Assembly: GCA_051061015.1 (NCBI GenBank)
Contig: JBPFEG010000029.1
Coordinates: forward strand, 1-64,000
Origin: Methylomicrobium sp051061015
GTDB taxonomy: Bacteria > Pseudomonadota > Gammaproteobacteria > Methylococcales > Methylomonadaceae
Direction: 5' to 3'
Length of the DNA stretch: 64,000 nucleotides
The position numbers and the translations under genes are program-made. Below the pieces are notes generated by a model. It saw only the letters and a program-made list of their open reading frames with translations, did not search any database and was not told the origin of the DNA. Of the stretch, positions 1-12,000 are shown in pieces (positions within the stretch are counted from its first letter, which is position 1; each line of letters begins with the position of its first letter).

Positions 1-80
1 GCGGCAACCGTATTACGCGCTCTACCCAAATTAGATTGAAGGGCAAGCCAGTTATCTATATGCTCTGAAGAGATCTGCAT
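1..80 (-). CDS. Tyrosine recombinase/integrase, N-terminal fragment (runs off window)
   Basis: The minus strand has an ATG at 80-78 preceded by a GTGAGGA ribosome binding site, and the frame stays open to the window edge (26 codons). The peptide begins MQISSEHIDNWLALQSNLGR and continues ARNTVA. This matches the start of the SAM-like N-terminal DNA-binding domain of XerC/D-type phage integrases, where an 'ARNTVAAY'-like stretch is common. The catalytic domain lies outside the window, so the family call rests on one short motif. Its divergent placement beside a 5'-truncated umuC suggests that it belongs to an element inserted into, or recombined with, that gene. Confidence 0.45.
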   Translation of the reverse strand, partial: MQISSEHIDNWLALQSNLGRARNTVA

Positions 81-151
81 ATTGCATCCTCACTATTTAG
101 CCACCATGCAATATAACGCAATTAATTCCAAATAACTAAGAGGCGAAAGTC

Positions 152-1282
152 TTGGGCATCCCAATGGGCGCGCCCTATTTCAAGATCGAGAAGTTTGCCA
201 GACAAAGCGGGGTCGAGGTGTTTTCTTCGAACTATGCCTTGTACGGCGATATGTCCCGCAGAATCATGCAGGTTTTAGCCAACTTCGCTCAGCGCCTCGA
301 AGTCTACTCGATCGACGAGGGCTTTCTCGACCTGTCAGGAATGCCTGACGATCTTACTGACTATGCCTTGGGCATTTGCCGCACGGTACGGCAATGGACC
401 GGTATACCGGTATCGATAGGCATCGCGCCGACAAAAACATTGAGCAAGATCGCCAATCGATTAGCGAAGAAAGGGTTTAGCGCAAGCGGTCCCGTCCTGG
501 AATGGCAAAAAATTCCTTTCCCTGATGCGGTTTTGGAGGCGCTTCCGGTCGAAGCGATTTGGGGAATTTCCGTACGGCTGGGTATGCGCTTGCGTAGGCT
601 GGGCATTGCCGATGCACTGGCCTTGCGTTCTGCGGATCCGAAGCGATTGCGACAACTTTTCGGCGTAGGGATGGAACGTATAGTTCTGGAATTACGCGGC
701 GTACCGTGTATTTCGCTGGAAACCGTGCCACCGGCGCGAAAACAGATTATGACTTCTCGCAGTTTTGGCGAAAGACTGACCGAACTTGCCGACTTGCGCG
801 CCGCGGTGACCTCGTTCGCGGCCTGTTCGGGTAAAAAACTGCGCGCTCAAGGGCTTGCCGCTCAGGCGTTATGTGTCTTTATCCATACCAGTCCGTTCGA
901 GACCAGTAGGCTGTCCTATTCGAACACAATGACTATTGCTTTTGATCATCCAAGCCAGGACTCTGCCTATTTGATCCATTGTGCTGTGCGTGGTCTGGAG
1001 CAAATATTTCGGCCAGGCTATGCTTATCAGCGGGCCGGCGTATTGCTGCTTGATCTGATGCCGGCTGGAACTGGGCAAATCGTGCTTTTTGCCGAAGAAA
1101 TGGAAGAAACCGGACGTTCGGCGCGATTAATGGAAACCGTGGATAGGATCAATCGCGCCTATGGCCTTCGTACGCTGCGTTTTGCCAGCGAAGGTTTGAG
1201 CGAACATTGGCACATGCGTCAGCAGTTGAAATCGCCGTCATATACTACGAATTGGCGGGAGCTAGTTAGCGCCAAATGTTAG
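152..1282 (+). pseudogene. umuC: UmuC-type Y-family DNA polymerase, 5'-truncated
   Basis: The product resembles the catalytic subunit of DNA polymerase V, which carries out error-prone translesion synthesis. Homology begins abruptly at about position 140 (EAKVLGIPMGAPYF), directly after an in-frame TAA at 137-139. About 45-50 N-terminal residues are therefore missing, including the first catalytic aspartate and the steric-gate region. The second catalytic pair survives in SIDEGFLDL, followed by the helix-hairpin-helix thumb and little-finger regions to a normal C-terminus. A TTG at 152 could start a 376-residue product, but it would lack one catalytic carboxylate and no umuD is next to it. 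A recombinase gene starts 60-70 bp upstream on the other strand, which fits truncation by an inserted element. It is probably non-functional. Confidence 0.8.
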
Positions 1283-1875
1283 GAAATTCCGATATAGCCT
1301 TAAAGTATGGATGGTTATTTCTGAGTGCTGAGGAACACTTGCCGGTAAATAAAAAGTGTCGCACCCTTTCCGCTCCAGTTCGGACTGGCGAAGCCTCTCG
1401 TTCCTACGTCACAAAGCGGAATTGAAAGTCCAGCGCTTCCGCTGTCACATCCCAGGCAAGAATGTTCGCCTTAATTTTAAGCAATTGATTTTCATAAAAA
1501 AGAAGGCGGATTATTTGTAGAGTCTTTTGCATGCTTTATAAGGACTAGCTTATTTATTAAGTCGAAATGGCTCGCTAATGGTTCAGTATGGGATTTAATA
1601 TGGGCTTATAAGGGAATTTTCATATTCAAAATATATACAAAGCATATCCAAAATCTATTTAAAAAGGTCCCAATAATACCTAATGCAACTTGCTACTTGT
1701 TGTTTTATTCTACGTACTAGCACAAAATCAAGCCGCAGCTTAAAAATTTGAATCTGTCTGAAGTTCAAATCGTAGCACTCCTACTCAAGAATTCAGAAAT
1801 ACTAAAGATATTCAGAAAATATTTTTCCGATAGGCTGGAGTTTAAATTCTGGAGTAAGCTTCAGGGGGAATTGCA
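1283..1875. other. Gene-free spacer before the EPS locus
   Basis: This 593-bp spacer becomes strongly AT-rich after about 1480 and holds no convincing gene. It must carry the promoter for the downstream glycosyltransferase. A good Shine-Dalgarno sequence (GGGGGAA, 1864-1870) precedes the ATG at 1876. I could not identify a clear sigma-54 or sigma-70 promoter or a strong terminator hairpin. Confidence 0.6.
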
Positions 1876-3018
1876 ATGACAATGACAGAGAAAAAAAATA
1901 AATATTTTCAAGTAGAAACAGCGCCTTCCTTCAAAATACTCAATAACTTGGATCATTATCCGATTAATTATACTGAATTTTTTTATAATTCTTTCTTTAT
2001 CGAGCAATTACATCTTGAGAAACTCCGGGCGCAACGGTCCAAATCCCCCTTATCCATTATTTTATTGACGTTCGACCAAGAGAGGGAGGATAAGTTTATT
2101 GATAGGATGAATATTTTGCGCACCATTCGGGCAAAGATACGGGCCACCGATATTTGTGGCTTCGTCAACGATACAGCCCTGGGCGTACTGCTTCCGGATA
2201 CGGATGAGAAAGGGGCAAAAGGAATCGGTGAAAAATTAGCGCATGGAAATGAAGAGCCACCCTTCTCTCTTACTATCGCGACATATCCTGACCATATATT
2301 CGAAAGCCTCGCCAAAAACGGATGCATTCGTGCTGATGCTTTCCCTTTCGCCCTGGAGGATGCTAGAGGCGCTTCCTGGATTGAATTGTCATTAAAAAGA
2401 AGTATGGATATCGTGGGCTCGATCGTGGGTATGCTTGTTTTCATGCCTGTTATGTTGATTACGGCCGCGGCTATCAAAGCCACTTCTCCCGGGCCTGTTA
2501 TTTTCAAACAAGCTCGATTGGGTAAACAAGGTGTGCCGTTCACGTTCTACAAGTTTCGATCCATGCATATAAATATGGACGATCAAATACATCGAGAATA
2601 CATCCGGGATTTAATCAAGGGTGATCATCAGAAAGTCAATCAAGGCGATGCAGAGAAACCCTTTTTTAAAATTAAATCCGATCCTAGGATAACTAAGGTT
2701 GGAAAATTCATCCGCAAAACCAGCATTGATGAACTGCCTCAGTTTTTTAATGTGTTAAAGGGCGAGATGAGTCTGGTCGGACCGAGACCGCCTCTTGCTT
2801 ACGAAGCCGAAAAATATCAAGCCTGGCACCTCAGGCGAATATTGGAAATGAAACCCGGGATTACCGGGCTCTGGCAGGTGGAAGGGCGGAGTAAGACTGA
2901 TTGGGATGATACCGTGAGACTTGATATTCGTTACATTCAGAATTGGTCTCTGCTACTCGATATAAAGATTTTAGTCAAAACGGTCAAAGAAGTCCTAAGG
3001 GACAGCGGCGCTGTGTAA
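1876..3018 (+). CDS. EPS-initiating phosphoglycosyltransferase with degenerate GGDEF-like N-terminus
   Basis: The protein has 380 residues. Residues about 174-380 form a bacterial sugar transferase domain (PF02397 type), which moves a sugar-1-phosphate from a nucleotide sugar to undecaprenyl phosphate and starts repeat-unit assembly at the inner membrane. Visible hallmarks are the membrane segment at about 178-200, KFRSM, SIDELPQF with the Asp-Glu pair at 285-286, MSLVGPRPP and PGITGLWQV. Residues about 38-145 resemble a GGDEF/nucleotidyl-cyclase fold (LEKLRAQRSKSPLSIILL, RATDICGFVNDTALGVLLPD, then a GA-containing helix) but lack a GGDEF active-site loop. This replaces the transmembrane and CoA-binding region of WcaJ-like enzymes. 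The sugar substrate cannot be read from sequence. It opens the EPS gene row and lies 76 bp before the giant protein gene. Confidence 0.88.
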   Translation: MTMTEKKNKYFQVETAPSFKILNNLDHYPINYTEFFYNSFFIEQLHLEKLRAQRSKSPLSIILLTFDQEREDKFIDRMNILRTIRAKIRATDICGFVNDTALGVLLPDTDEKGAKGIGEKLAHGNEEPPFSLTIATYPDHIFESLAKNGCIRADAFPFALEDARGASWIELSLKRSMDIVGSIVGMLVFMPVMLITAAAIKATSPGPVIFKQARLGKQGVPFTFYKFRSMHINMDDQIHREYIRDLIKGDHQKVNQGDAEKPFFKIKSDPRITKVGKFIRKTSIDELPQFFNVLKGEMSLVGPRPPLAYEAEKYQAWHLRRILEMKPGITGLWQVEGRSKTDWDDTVRLDIRYIQNWSLLLDIKILVKTVKEVLRDSGAV

Positions 3019-3094
3019 GTATCGCCTCCTGAACCGCGAATTTTCGACAGACGTCAAGCGATTTGGATAACTTGACTGCCATAGGAGGATGAGC

Positions 3095-6000
3095 ATGAGG
3101 AACCCGAACGTAAAGCATCAGTACCTGATGGGTTTTGTCTTTATCATTTTGTCTTGGTTTGTTTATGTGGAAACTAGAGACAGTGCAGGATCTGTAAGAG
3201 CCGCAAGTGCCGATCAAGCAATTAAGACCTATGTTAAGGAGGCTCCCGGTCCAGGCATCGGGCCTGTCGCCTTTAGCAGAGATGGAAACCTCCTGGCTAC
3301 GACGGACTTCGAAGGGAATATTGTATTAAGGGATGTAATCTCCGGCCAAGTGCGTGCGACCCTGCCGGACCAGTCTGAAAATTCGGTGAGTGATATTGCT
3401 TTTAGTGCCGATGGAAAAATATTGACCAGCATTAGCAAGAATACGATCAAGCTGTGGGATGTCGTGTCAGGTCAAGTGCAACATTCTCTTCCACTAGCAG
3501 ATATTAGCTCTGCTATTGTGCAAGTGGCAGTCAGTCCAGATAGCATGCATATTGCAGGAGTTACTCAGCAAAACGAGATTTTGCTATGGAATGTGAAAAC
3601 CGGTTTTTCGAAATCGATTAAAGCCGGTCAGGGTATCACTGTCGATCAATTAACATTCAGCCCGGACGGGCGATTTTTGGCCAGTGCAAATAATGGACAG
3701 AATTCCCAAATCAAGCTCTGGGACGCAGTAACCGGAAAGCTGCATGCAGCACTGCCAGCCGATAGATTTGTTACTGAAGTCGAGTTCAGTCCAGACAGCA
3801 CAATTCTGGCAAGTGGACAGGGAGGCGTTATCACTTTGTGGGACATCGAGCATTTGGGTGTAGTGAAACGGATTTTAGATGCTAAAGAAGTCAAAGAAAT
3901 AGCATTTAGTCCTGATGGCAGGACGCTGGCAAGCAACATTGGTGGAAAGGAGCCTAAAATTCAGCTTTGGAATCCGGTTACGGGCGGGCTTATCTTTGAA
4001 CATCCTGCTGAGAACGGCGCTGCTATTACACAGTTATTTTACAGTCCTGACGGCGGACTGTTGGCGAGTATAGGCCAAGATTCCCTGATCACTTTATTAA
4101 ATGTTCCGACGGGAGAACTGAAACAGCTTCTTGTCGGCCCCACAGATTTAATTGCTAAAGCGGCTTTCAATTCGAAACAGCCTTCTTTGGCGGCGCTTGG
4201 AAACGATGGAGGGCTGTTTGTCTGGGATTTAGTGACCGGTGTCGGACATCAAACCTTTCAAATTCCAACATTACTCAGTGCATCCCTGCCAAGCTCACCA
4301 GCATCAACTTCCCTGAATACTGTTTCTAATGCCCCTTCGCAATTAAACGCTGCCAACTCACCTGTCCAGGCACAAAATGCATTGCAGCCAGAGAGCGGCA
4401 ATCAAATTGCTGGTCAAATTAATACTAGAACGAGCAAGAATCGCGGTGCGCAAAAATGGAAGGGGATCAAGGAGCTAGCCCTGAGTCAGGATGGCAGTGA
4501 AATCGGGGTTGGGACAGAGGATGGTAAAATCCGGGTTTTTAACAAAAACGGCAGCCAGCGTTGGACAGTTCCCGGTCATCACGGAAGAGCCATTACCGGC
4601 TTGGCTTTCCGAGGAAAAACAAAAGAATTAGTAACTACAGGGGTAGATACGGAAATAAAAACCTGGGACGCTAACGGTAAGAATCTCCAAACATTTTACG
4701 GGCCTGAGCATCCGACTCACGCAGTAGCGGTGAGCCCTGATGGGCAGTTTATCGCAACCGCCGGCGAAGATACGAGAGTTTTTCTCTATGACGCGGTAGC
4801 ACACAAATTAAGCAATATTTTTTCTGGACATATCAATTTTGTTAATGGATTGGCATTCAGTCCTGATGGCCAGGTTTTGGCCAGTGCCGGAGCTGAAGGG
4901 CGTACCCTGTTATGGGATGTTAAAACAGGCAAGCTTCTTCGGACGTTACTCGGGCATTCGGATCAAGTGAATGCCGTTGCTTTCAGTCCTGATGGAGATC
5001 AACTAGCCAGTGCTAGCGCAGATGGTACGGTTATTTTGTGGAATGTAATAACCGGTGAGCAGTTCAAAACTCTTGTCGGGCATCAAAACGGGGTAAGGTC
5101 CGTCGCCTACAGCCCGGACGGCCAAGATTTAGTCAGTGCCGGGGAAGACAAGCAGATATTGCTATGGGATCCAAAAACCGGGCAACTAAAGAAACAATTG
5201 GGGGGACTGACCTCTATCGTAAACGTATTAGTTTTTGATCGGATTGGCACTTTGCTCTCTGCAACTGAAAACAGTGAAGTGTCTGAAATCAATATAGAGA
5301 CAGGTACAAAAATTAATACGATAGATGTGCCAGAGACGCCTGCAGTTGCGCCTCAAGTGAGCAATTCAGAATCGTCATCATCATCTGCCTCGACAGCGAT
5401 AAATGCTTTTATGCCGTCATTCTTTGCTGAGAGGGTAAATTTAGGCAAGGCAAATCAGGGGCAGTCATTAATCAGCTCTGTCTTTAACCAACTTTTAGAT
5501 TGGGTTATTCCACCTGCCAATGCAGCTATACAGTCTCCTCCAGGAGGGCCCGTTTTGATCATTAGATCGGGGAGAACAGGTACACTTGCTGCACCAAATT
5601 TCGAAGATTACTATACTGAAATATTACGCGCCGAGGGTTTAAATGAGTTCGCAGTAGCAGATATATCTAGTGTTACTGCACAAACACTTTCCGGGTATGA
5701 TGTGGTGATTTTACCCGAGATGTCTTTGACTGCAACCCAGGTAAGCATGTTGAATACCTGGGTTACAAACGGCGGCAACCTAATCGCTATGCGGCCAGAT
5801 TCTCAGCTTGCAAGTTTACTTGGTCTTACCAGTGCAAACTGCTCGTCGCAGCCTTTGAGAGGATACCTATTTGTCGATACCTCGCGCTCGCCAGGCAATG
5901 GCATTGTCAATCAGACCATACAGTACCATGGCGCAGCGGACTGTTACACCCTAAGCGGAGCCACAAGTCTCGCTACACTTTACAGTAATGCGACTACCGC

Positions 6001-9000
6001 AACGGCCAACCCCGCCTTGACATTAAACAGTGTAGGCAGCAACGGGGGCCAAGCGGCCGCATTTACCTTTGATCTGGCAAAATCCATCGTCTATTCGCGC
6101 CAAGGCAATCCAGCTTGGGCGACTCAAGATCGCGATATTACCATCCCAAACATGGTGCCGCTGATTCGTTCTGACGATAAATTCTATGGCGACGGTCCTA
6201 ATGATCCTCAACCGGACTGGAATGATCTGAACAAGGTCGCAGTCCCGCAGGCGGATGAGCAGCAGCGGCTGCTTGCCAATCTGATCATTTTGATGAACAG
6301 CGATAAAAAACCCTTACCTCGTTTTTGGTACTTTCCCAACGGCAAAAAAGCGGTTGTTATTATGACAGGGGATGATCATGGGAACGGCGGAACAAGTGGT
6401 CGGTTTAATCAGTTTATATCCAGAAGCCCGGCGGGATGTAATGTGAATAACTGGGAGTGTGTCAGAGGCACTTCTTACATTTATACCAGTACCCCTTTGA
6501 CTAACACGCAAGCCGCAAATTACACCGCACAAGGCTTTGAGGTGGGCTTGCACATCAATACGAATTGCGACAATTTTACGCCCGCCTCGCTTGAAACTTT
6601 TTATACCCAGCAGATCACTGATTGGCAGACTAAATACACGAGCATTCCCGCCCCTATTACCGAGCGACACCATTGCATTGCATTTAGCGACTGGATTACT
6701 GCGGTGCAAACAGAGCTTAATCATAACATCAGGCTCGACACCAATTATTACTTTTGGCCACCGGAATGGGTTAATAATCAACCCGGGGCATTCACATCCT
6801 CAGTGATGCCTATGCGATTCACCGATCTCATGGGTAATATGGTCGACGTCTACCAGGCGACCAGCCAAATGACCGACGAGTCGGGGCAAATCTATCCCTT
6901 CACCATCGACACGCTGTTAGACCGCGCGCTTGGGTCGTTAGGCTATTATGGTGCCTACACTATTAATGCGCACACGGATGTAGCGACGGAAACAGCAAGC
7001 GATGCGGTACTTGACTCGGCGCTCTCTCGTGGAGTGCCTATTGTATCGGCTGCTCAGATGCTGCGTTGGCTCGACGGTCGTAACAGTTCATCATTCGGAT
7101 CGCTGACGTGGAGCGGCGGAAGCCTGAGTTTTACGATCACTCGGGGTACAAATGCCAATGGGTTGCAAGCTATGGTGCCCACAAATTCAGGCACAACCCG
7201 CCTCATTAGTCTTACTGGACCAAGTGGAGCCATTCAACCCGCCCTCCAGACAATCAAGGGTGTTGAGTATGCCTTTTTTTCGGCGGCCGCAGGGAACTAT
7301 ACCGCTACCTACGGAGTAGATAGCACATCACCGACGGTGACCTCCACGTCGCCCACAAATTCTGCTACAAACGTTGACCTAAGCTCCAGTATTACGGCCA
7401 CATTCAGCGAAGCGATGGATGCGACCACTATCACTGCTTCCACTTTTGAGCTGAAGGATGCGAGCAGCAACGTAGTTAACGCGACGGTAAGCTATAACGC
7501 CAGTACATTTACTGCAGTATTGACGCCTACCTCTTCGCTGTCAGCTTCGACAACTTATACCGCCACCGTCAAAGGCGGCACAACCGATCCTCGTGTTAAG
7601 GATCTGGCTGGTAACGCTCTTGGCGCCAACGTTAGCTGGTCGTTCACGACCGGCACGCAGCCCTGCGCGACAACCACTTGCAGCGCCTGGTCCAACTCGA
7701 CCATTCCGGGTACGCCTTCCGTGAACGATCCTGGTTCCGTCGAACTCGGCGTAAAATTCAGATCCGATCTAAATGGTTCTATCACAGGCATTCGTTTTTA
7801 TCAGGCTAACAGCAATAGTGGCAGCGGCAGGACTTTTCGAGCCACTTTATGGAATCTCTCGGGACAATCGTTGACCACAGGTACGGTAACGTCGACCACA
7901 TCAGGATGGCAACAAGTAACCTTTACAACGCCCGCGCCAATTACTGCAAATACCGTCTATGTAGCCTCATACTTCGCGCCTAATGGTAATTATGCCGCAA
8001 CCAATAGTCCGGAATTTTCAACAGCTGGTGTAGATAATCCTCCCATACATTTGCTCCAAAATGGCGTCAGCGGGGGCAACGGCGTATATGCTTATGGAAC
8101 CACAAGCACTTTCCCGACGAATACCTTCCAATCGACCAATTATTGGGTCGATGTGTTGTTTACCACCAGTACCGGGCCGGATACTACCCCGCCAACGGTG
8201 ACAGCTCAGAGCCCTACGCCTAACGCAACAGGAATCGCGACGAATACGACTGTCACGGCGACATTTAGTGAAGCGATGGATGCCGCCACCCTCAATACAA
8301 CCACTTTTGAGCTACGAGACTCGGCTAATGCCCTTATCTCGGCAGCCGTTAGCTACAACGCCACCAACCGTACGGCAACATTGGCTCCAGGCAATGCACT
8401 AACCGCAGGAGCGACATACACAGCTACCGTTAAAGGTGGAACAACGGATCCGCGGGTAAAAGACTCGGCAGGGAACCCGCTCGCGGCGAATGTAACATGG
8501 TCATTTACGATAGCGCCTTCTGGAACTCAGGCATGTACGAGCACAACATCAATTTGGCCGACTAATCCAACGCCGACAATCCTTTCAGATAGTGACACCT
8601 CTTCGGTCGAGCTCGGTGTGAAGTTCAGCTCCAGCCAGAATGGCTTCATCTGCGGTATTCGGTACTATAAAAGCAGCAGCAATACCGGCACCCATGTCGG
8701 CAAGCTGTGGAACAGCACGGGAACTTTGCTTGCGAGTGCCACGTTTCAGAACGAGACCACCGGTTGGCAGCAGGTAAGTTTTGCTCAGCCGGTAGCAATC
8801 ACGGCCAATACGACCTATATTGCCTCATATCTAGCTCCAGTGGGAAGATATTCGGCTGACAGTGGTTATTTCACCACTACAAGGACCAATGGCCCATTGA
8901 CCGCCTTGAGCAATGCGGATAGCGGCGGCAATGGAGTGTACCTGTATGGCTCGGGAGGGTTCCCAACGAATACCTTCCAATCGACCAATTATTGGGTCGA

Positions 9001-12000
9001 TGTGCTGTTTACCACCAGTACCGGGCCGGATACTACCCCGCCGACTGTCACCTCGACATCCCCGGCGTCAGGCGCGACGGGAGTCAGCCCGACATCGGTT
9101 GTAACCGCTATCTTTAGCGAGGCAGTGGATTCGACAACTGTTAATACATCGACCTTCGAATTGCGAGATTCGGCCAGCAATCTCATAGCTGGGTCGGTGA
9201 CGTACAACGCGGCCACTAATACGGCGACGCTGACGCCCACAAATTCGTTGACGCCATCTACGCCTTACACTGCGAAGATAAAAGGAGGAACAGGCGGTAT
9301 CAAGGATCTAGCAGTTCCTCCTAACGCGCTCGCAGCCGATGTTAGTTGGTCGTTCACTACTGGCGTCGATCCCTGTTCATCCGGGGGCAACCCGATCGTG
9401 TGCGAAAACGCTAAGGCTGGCAATCCTTCCAGCGAGTGGGATATCACTGGTGCTGGTAGTTTGAACATTCAGGGCTATGCTACGGATATCAGTGTCAACA
9501 AAGGAGAAACAGTCCGGTTTAAAATCAATACACCATCGACGAATTATCGGCTCGACATCTACCGCATGGGGTATTACGGCGGTTTGGGTGCACGCAAAAT
9601 TGCGACTGTGACGCCCTCGGCAAACTTGCCACAGTCTCAGCCGGCCTGCTTGAATAATAGCACAACTGGACTGATCGACTGCGGCAATTGGGTGGAATCA
9701 GCCTCTTGGGCTGTCCCGGCAGATGCTACATCCGGCATCTACATCGCGAAGGCGGTCCGGCAGGACGGCGCCAGTGCCGGGCAAGCCAGTCACATCGTAT
9801 TTATCGTAAGGGATGATGCGAGTACCTCTGATATGTTATTCCAGACTTCGGACACTACTTGGCAGGCTTACAACGACTATGGGGGTAACAGCCTTTACTC
9901 GGGCTCACCAGCGGGGCGCGCCTATAAAGTAAGCTATAACCGGCCATTCAATACGCGTGCTGTCGACAATGGACAGGACTGGGTCTTTAATGCGGAATAT
10001 CCGATGGTGCGTTGGCTAGAAGCAAATGGCTATAACGTCAGCTACTTCACCGGCGTCGATAGCGATAGGCGTGGTAACCTGATCGCCAACCATAAGGTGT
10101 TCCTGTCAGTTGGTCACGATGAATACTGGTCTGGTGGACAACGCGCCAATGTTGAAGCGGCGCGCGATCGCAATCCGTCCGGTGTACATCTGGCGTTTTT
10201 TAGCGGCAACGAAGTATTCTGGAAGACTCGCTGGGAAAATAATATTATCAACACCGCAGGAGCCTTGGGCACGGAAACCTATCGGACGCTAGTATGCTAT
10301 AAGGAAACGCACGCCAACGCAGTGATCGATCCAGCGGATCCGCCAATCTGGACCGGTACGTGGCTGGATCCGAGATTCAGTCCGCCTGCGGACGGAGGCA
10401 AGCCGCAGAATGCGCTGACCGGCACGTTATTCATGGTTAACGATGGAGCGACAACAGCGATTACGGTTCCGGCGGCGGACGGCAAGATGCGCTTCTGGCG
10501 AAACACTAGCATCGCCAACCTGACGACCGGAAGCGGCACGCTCGCGGACTCAACACTGGGTTACGAATGGGACGTGGATCCAGCTAATCCTGATACTGCT
10601 ACAACACCGGCTGGCCTAGAGGGAAGTTTAGTCCGGCCCGCAGGGCTGATCCATTTGTCAACTACCACAGTAACCGGCAGTAATGCGCGGTTGCAGGACT
10701 ACGGCTCAACGTATGGAGCAGGCTCGGTCACTCACAACCTGACGCTGTACAAGCATAGTAGCGGCGCACTGGTCTTCGGAGCTGGTACGGTTCAGTGGAG
10801 TTGGGGTCTGGACAGCACTCATGATCGCGGTAGTGCAGCGGCCGATGTGCGAATGCAGCAGGCGACTGTCAATTTGTTTGCCGATATGAGTGTACAGCCT
10901 GCGACATTACAATCAGGGTTGACTCCGGCGACCAAATCGACTGATATTACCCCGCCGTCTTCCACGATCACTTCGCCCACTGGAGGTTCCACTGTAGCAC
11001 TGGGGAGTACTGTAGTGATCAGCGGCACAGCGACGGATGCCGGTGGCGGCTTAGTCGGAGGGGTCGAAGTTTCTGTTGACGGCGGAACAACCTGGCATCC
11101 GGCAACAGGACGCGGCACGTGGACCTACAACTGGACGGCACCGGGAACTTCCACAGCGGTGACCATCAAGAGCCGCGCGGTCGACGACAGCCTGAATCTT
11201 GAAACGCCGGGAGCTGGGGTTAGTGTCAACGTCGGCTCCGGCCCGGATACGACGGTGCCGACGGTGTCAATGACCGCGCCAGCGAATGGGGCAACCATTT
11301 CAGGCACGGCAGTAACCGTCTCCGCGAACGCAACTGATAATATCGGTGTGACACGCGTCCAGTTCCTATTGGACGGTGCGTCGCTTGGCGCAGCGGATAC
11401 GGTGGCGCCTTACAGCATTAGCTGGAATTCGACACTCGCTTCTAATGGTTCTCATACCCTCAGTGCACAGGCCAGCGATGCCGCCAACAATACAGCCACC
11501 GCCGCCAATATCTCAGTCACGGTGTCAAATACGGCTCCCTTAGCGCCATCAGCTTTGACAGGCACAGCGGTTTCCAGTACTCAAATCAATCTCAGCTGGA
11601 CCGACAATGCGACCAATGAGAGCGGCTTCAAAATCGAACGATGCCAGGGAGCAGGCTGCTCCAATTTTGCGCTGGTCGTGACTCTCGGCAGTAATATAAC
11701 CAGCTATGCCGATACCGGTCTTACCCCGAATACCAGCTACAGCTATCGCATGGTAGCTTTTAACGGGATCGGGGATTCGGTCTATTCGAATACGGCAACT
11801 GCGATAACCTTAAGTGTAACTGGCTTTCTAAGTCCAGCCTCCAATTTAGCAGTTCTAGTAAATGCCGGCGACGGCAATGGGTTCGAGACAACTCCAACCA
11901 ATGCTTACGCCAATGACGGCTTATTCGCGGTGGATACGAACAGTGGCACTGGCACGGGTACCTCATGTACCGGCACCGGCAAGGATAAGCACGACTATTT

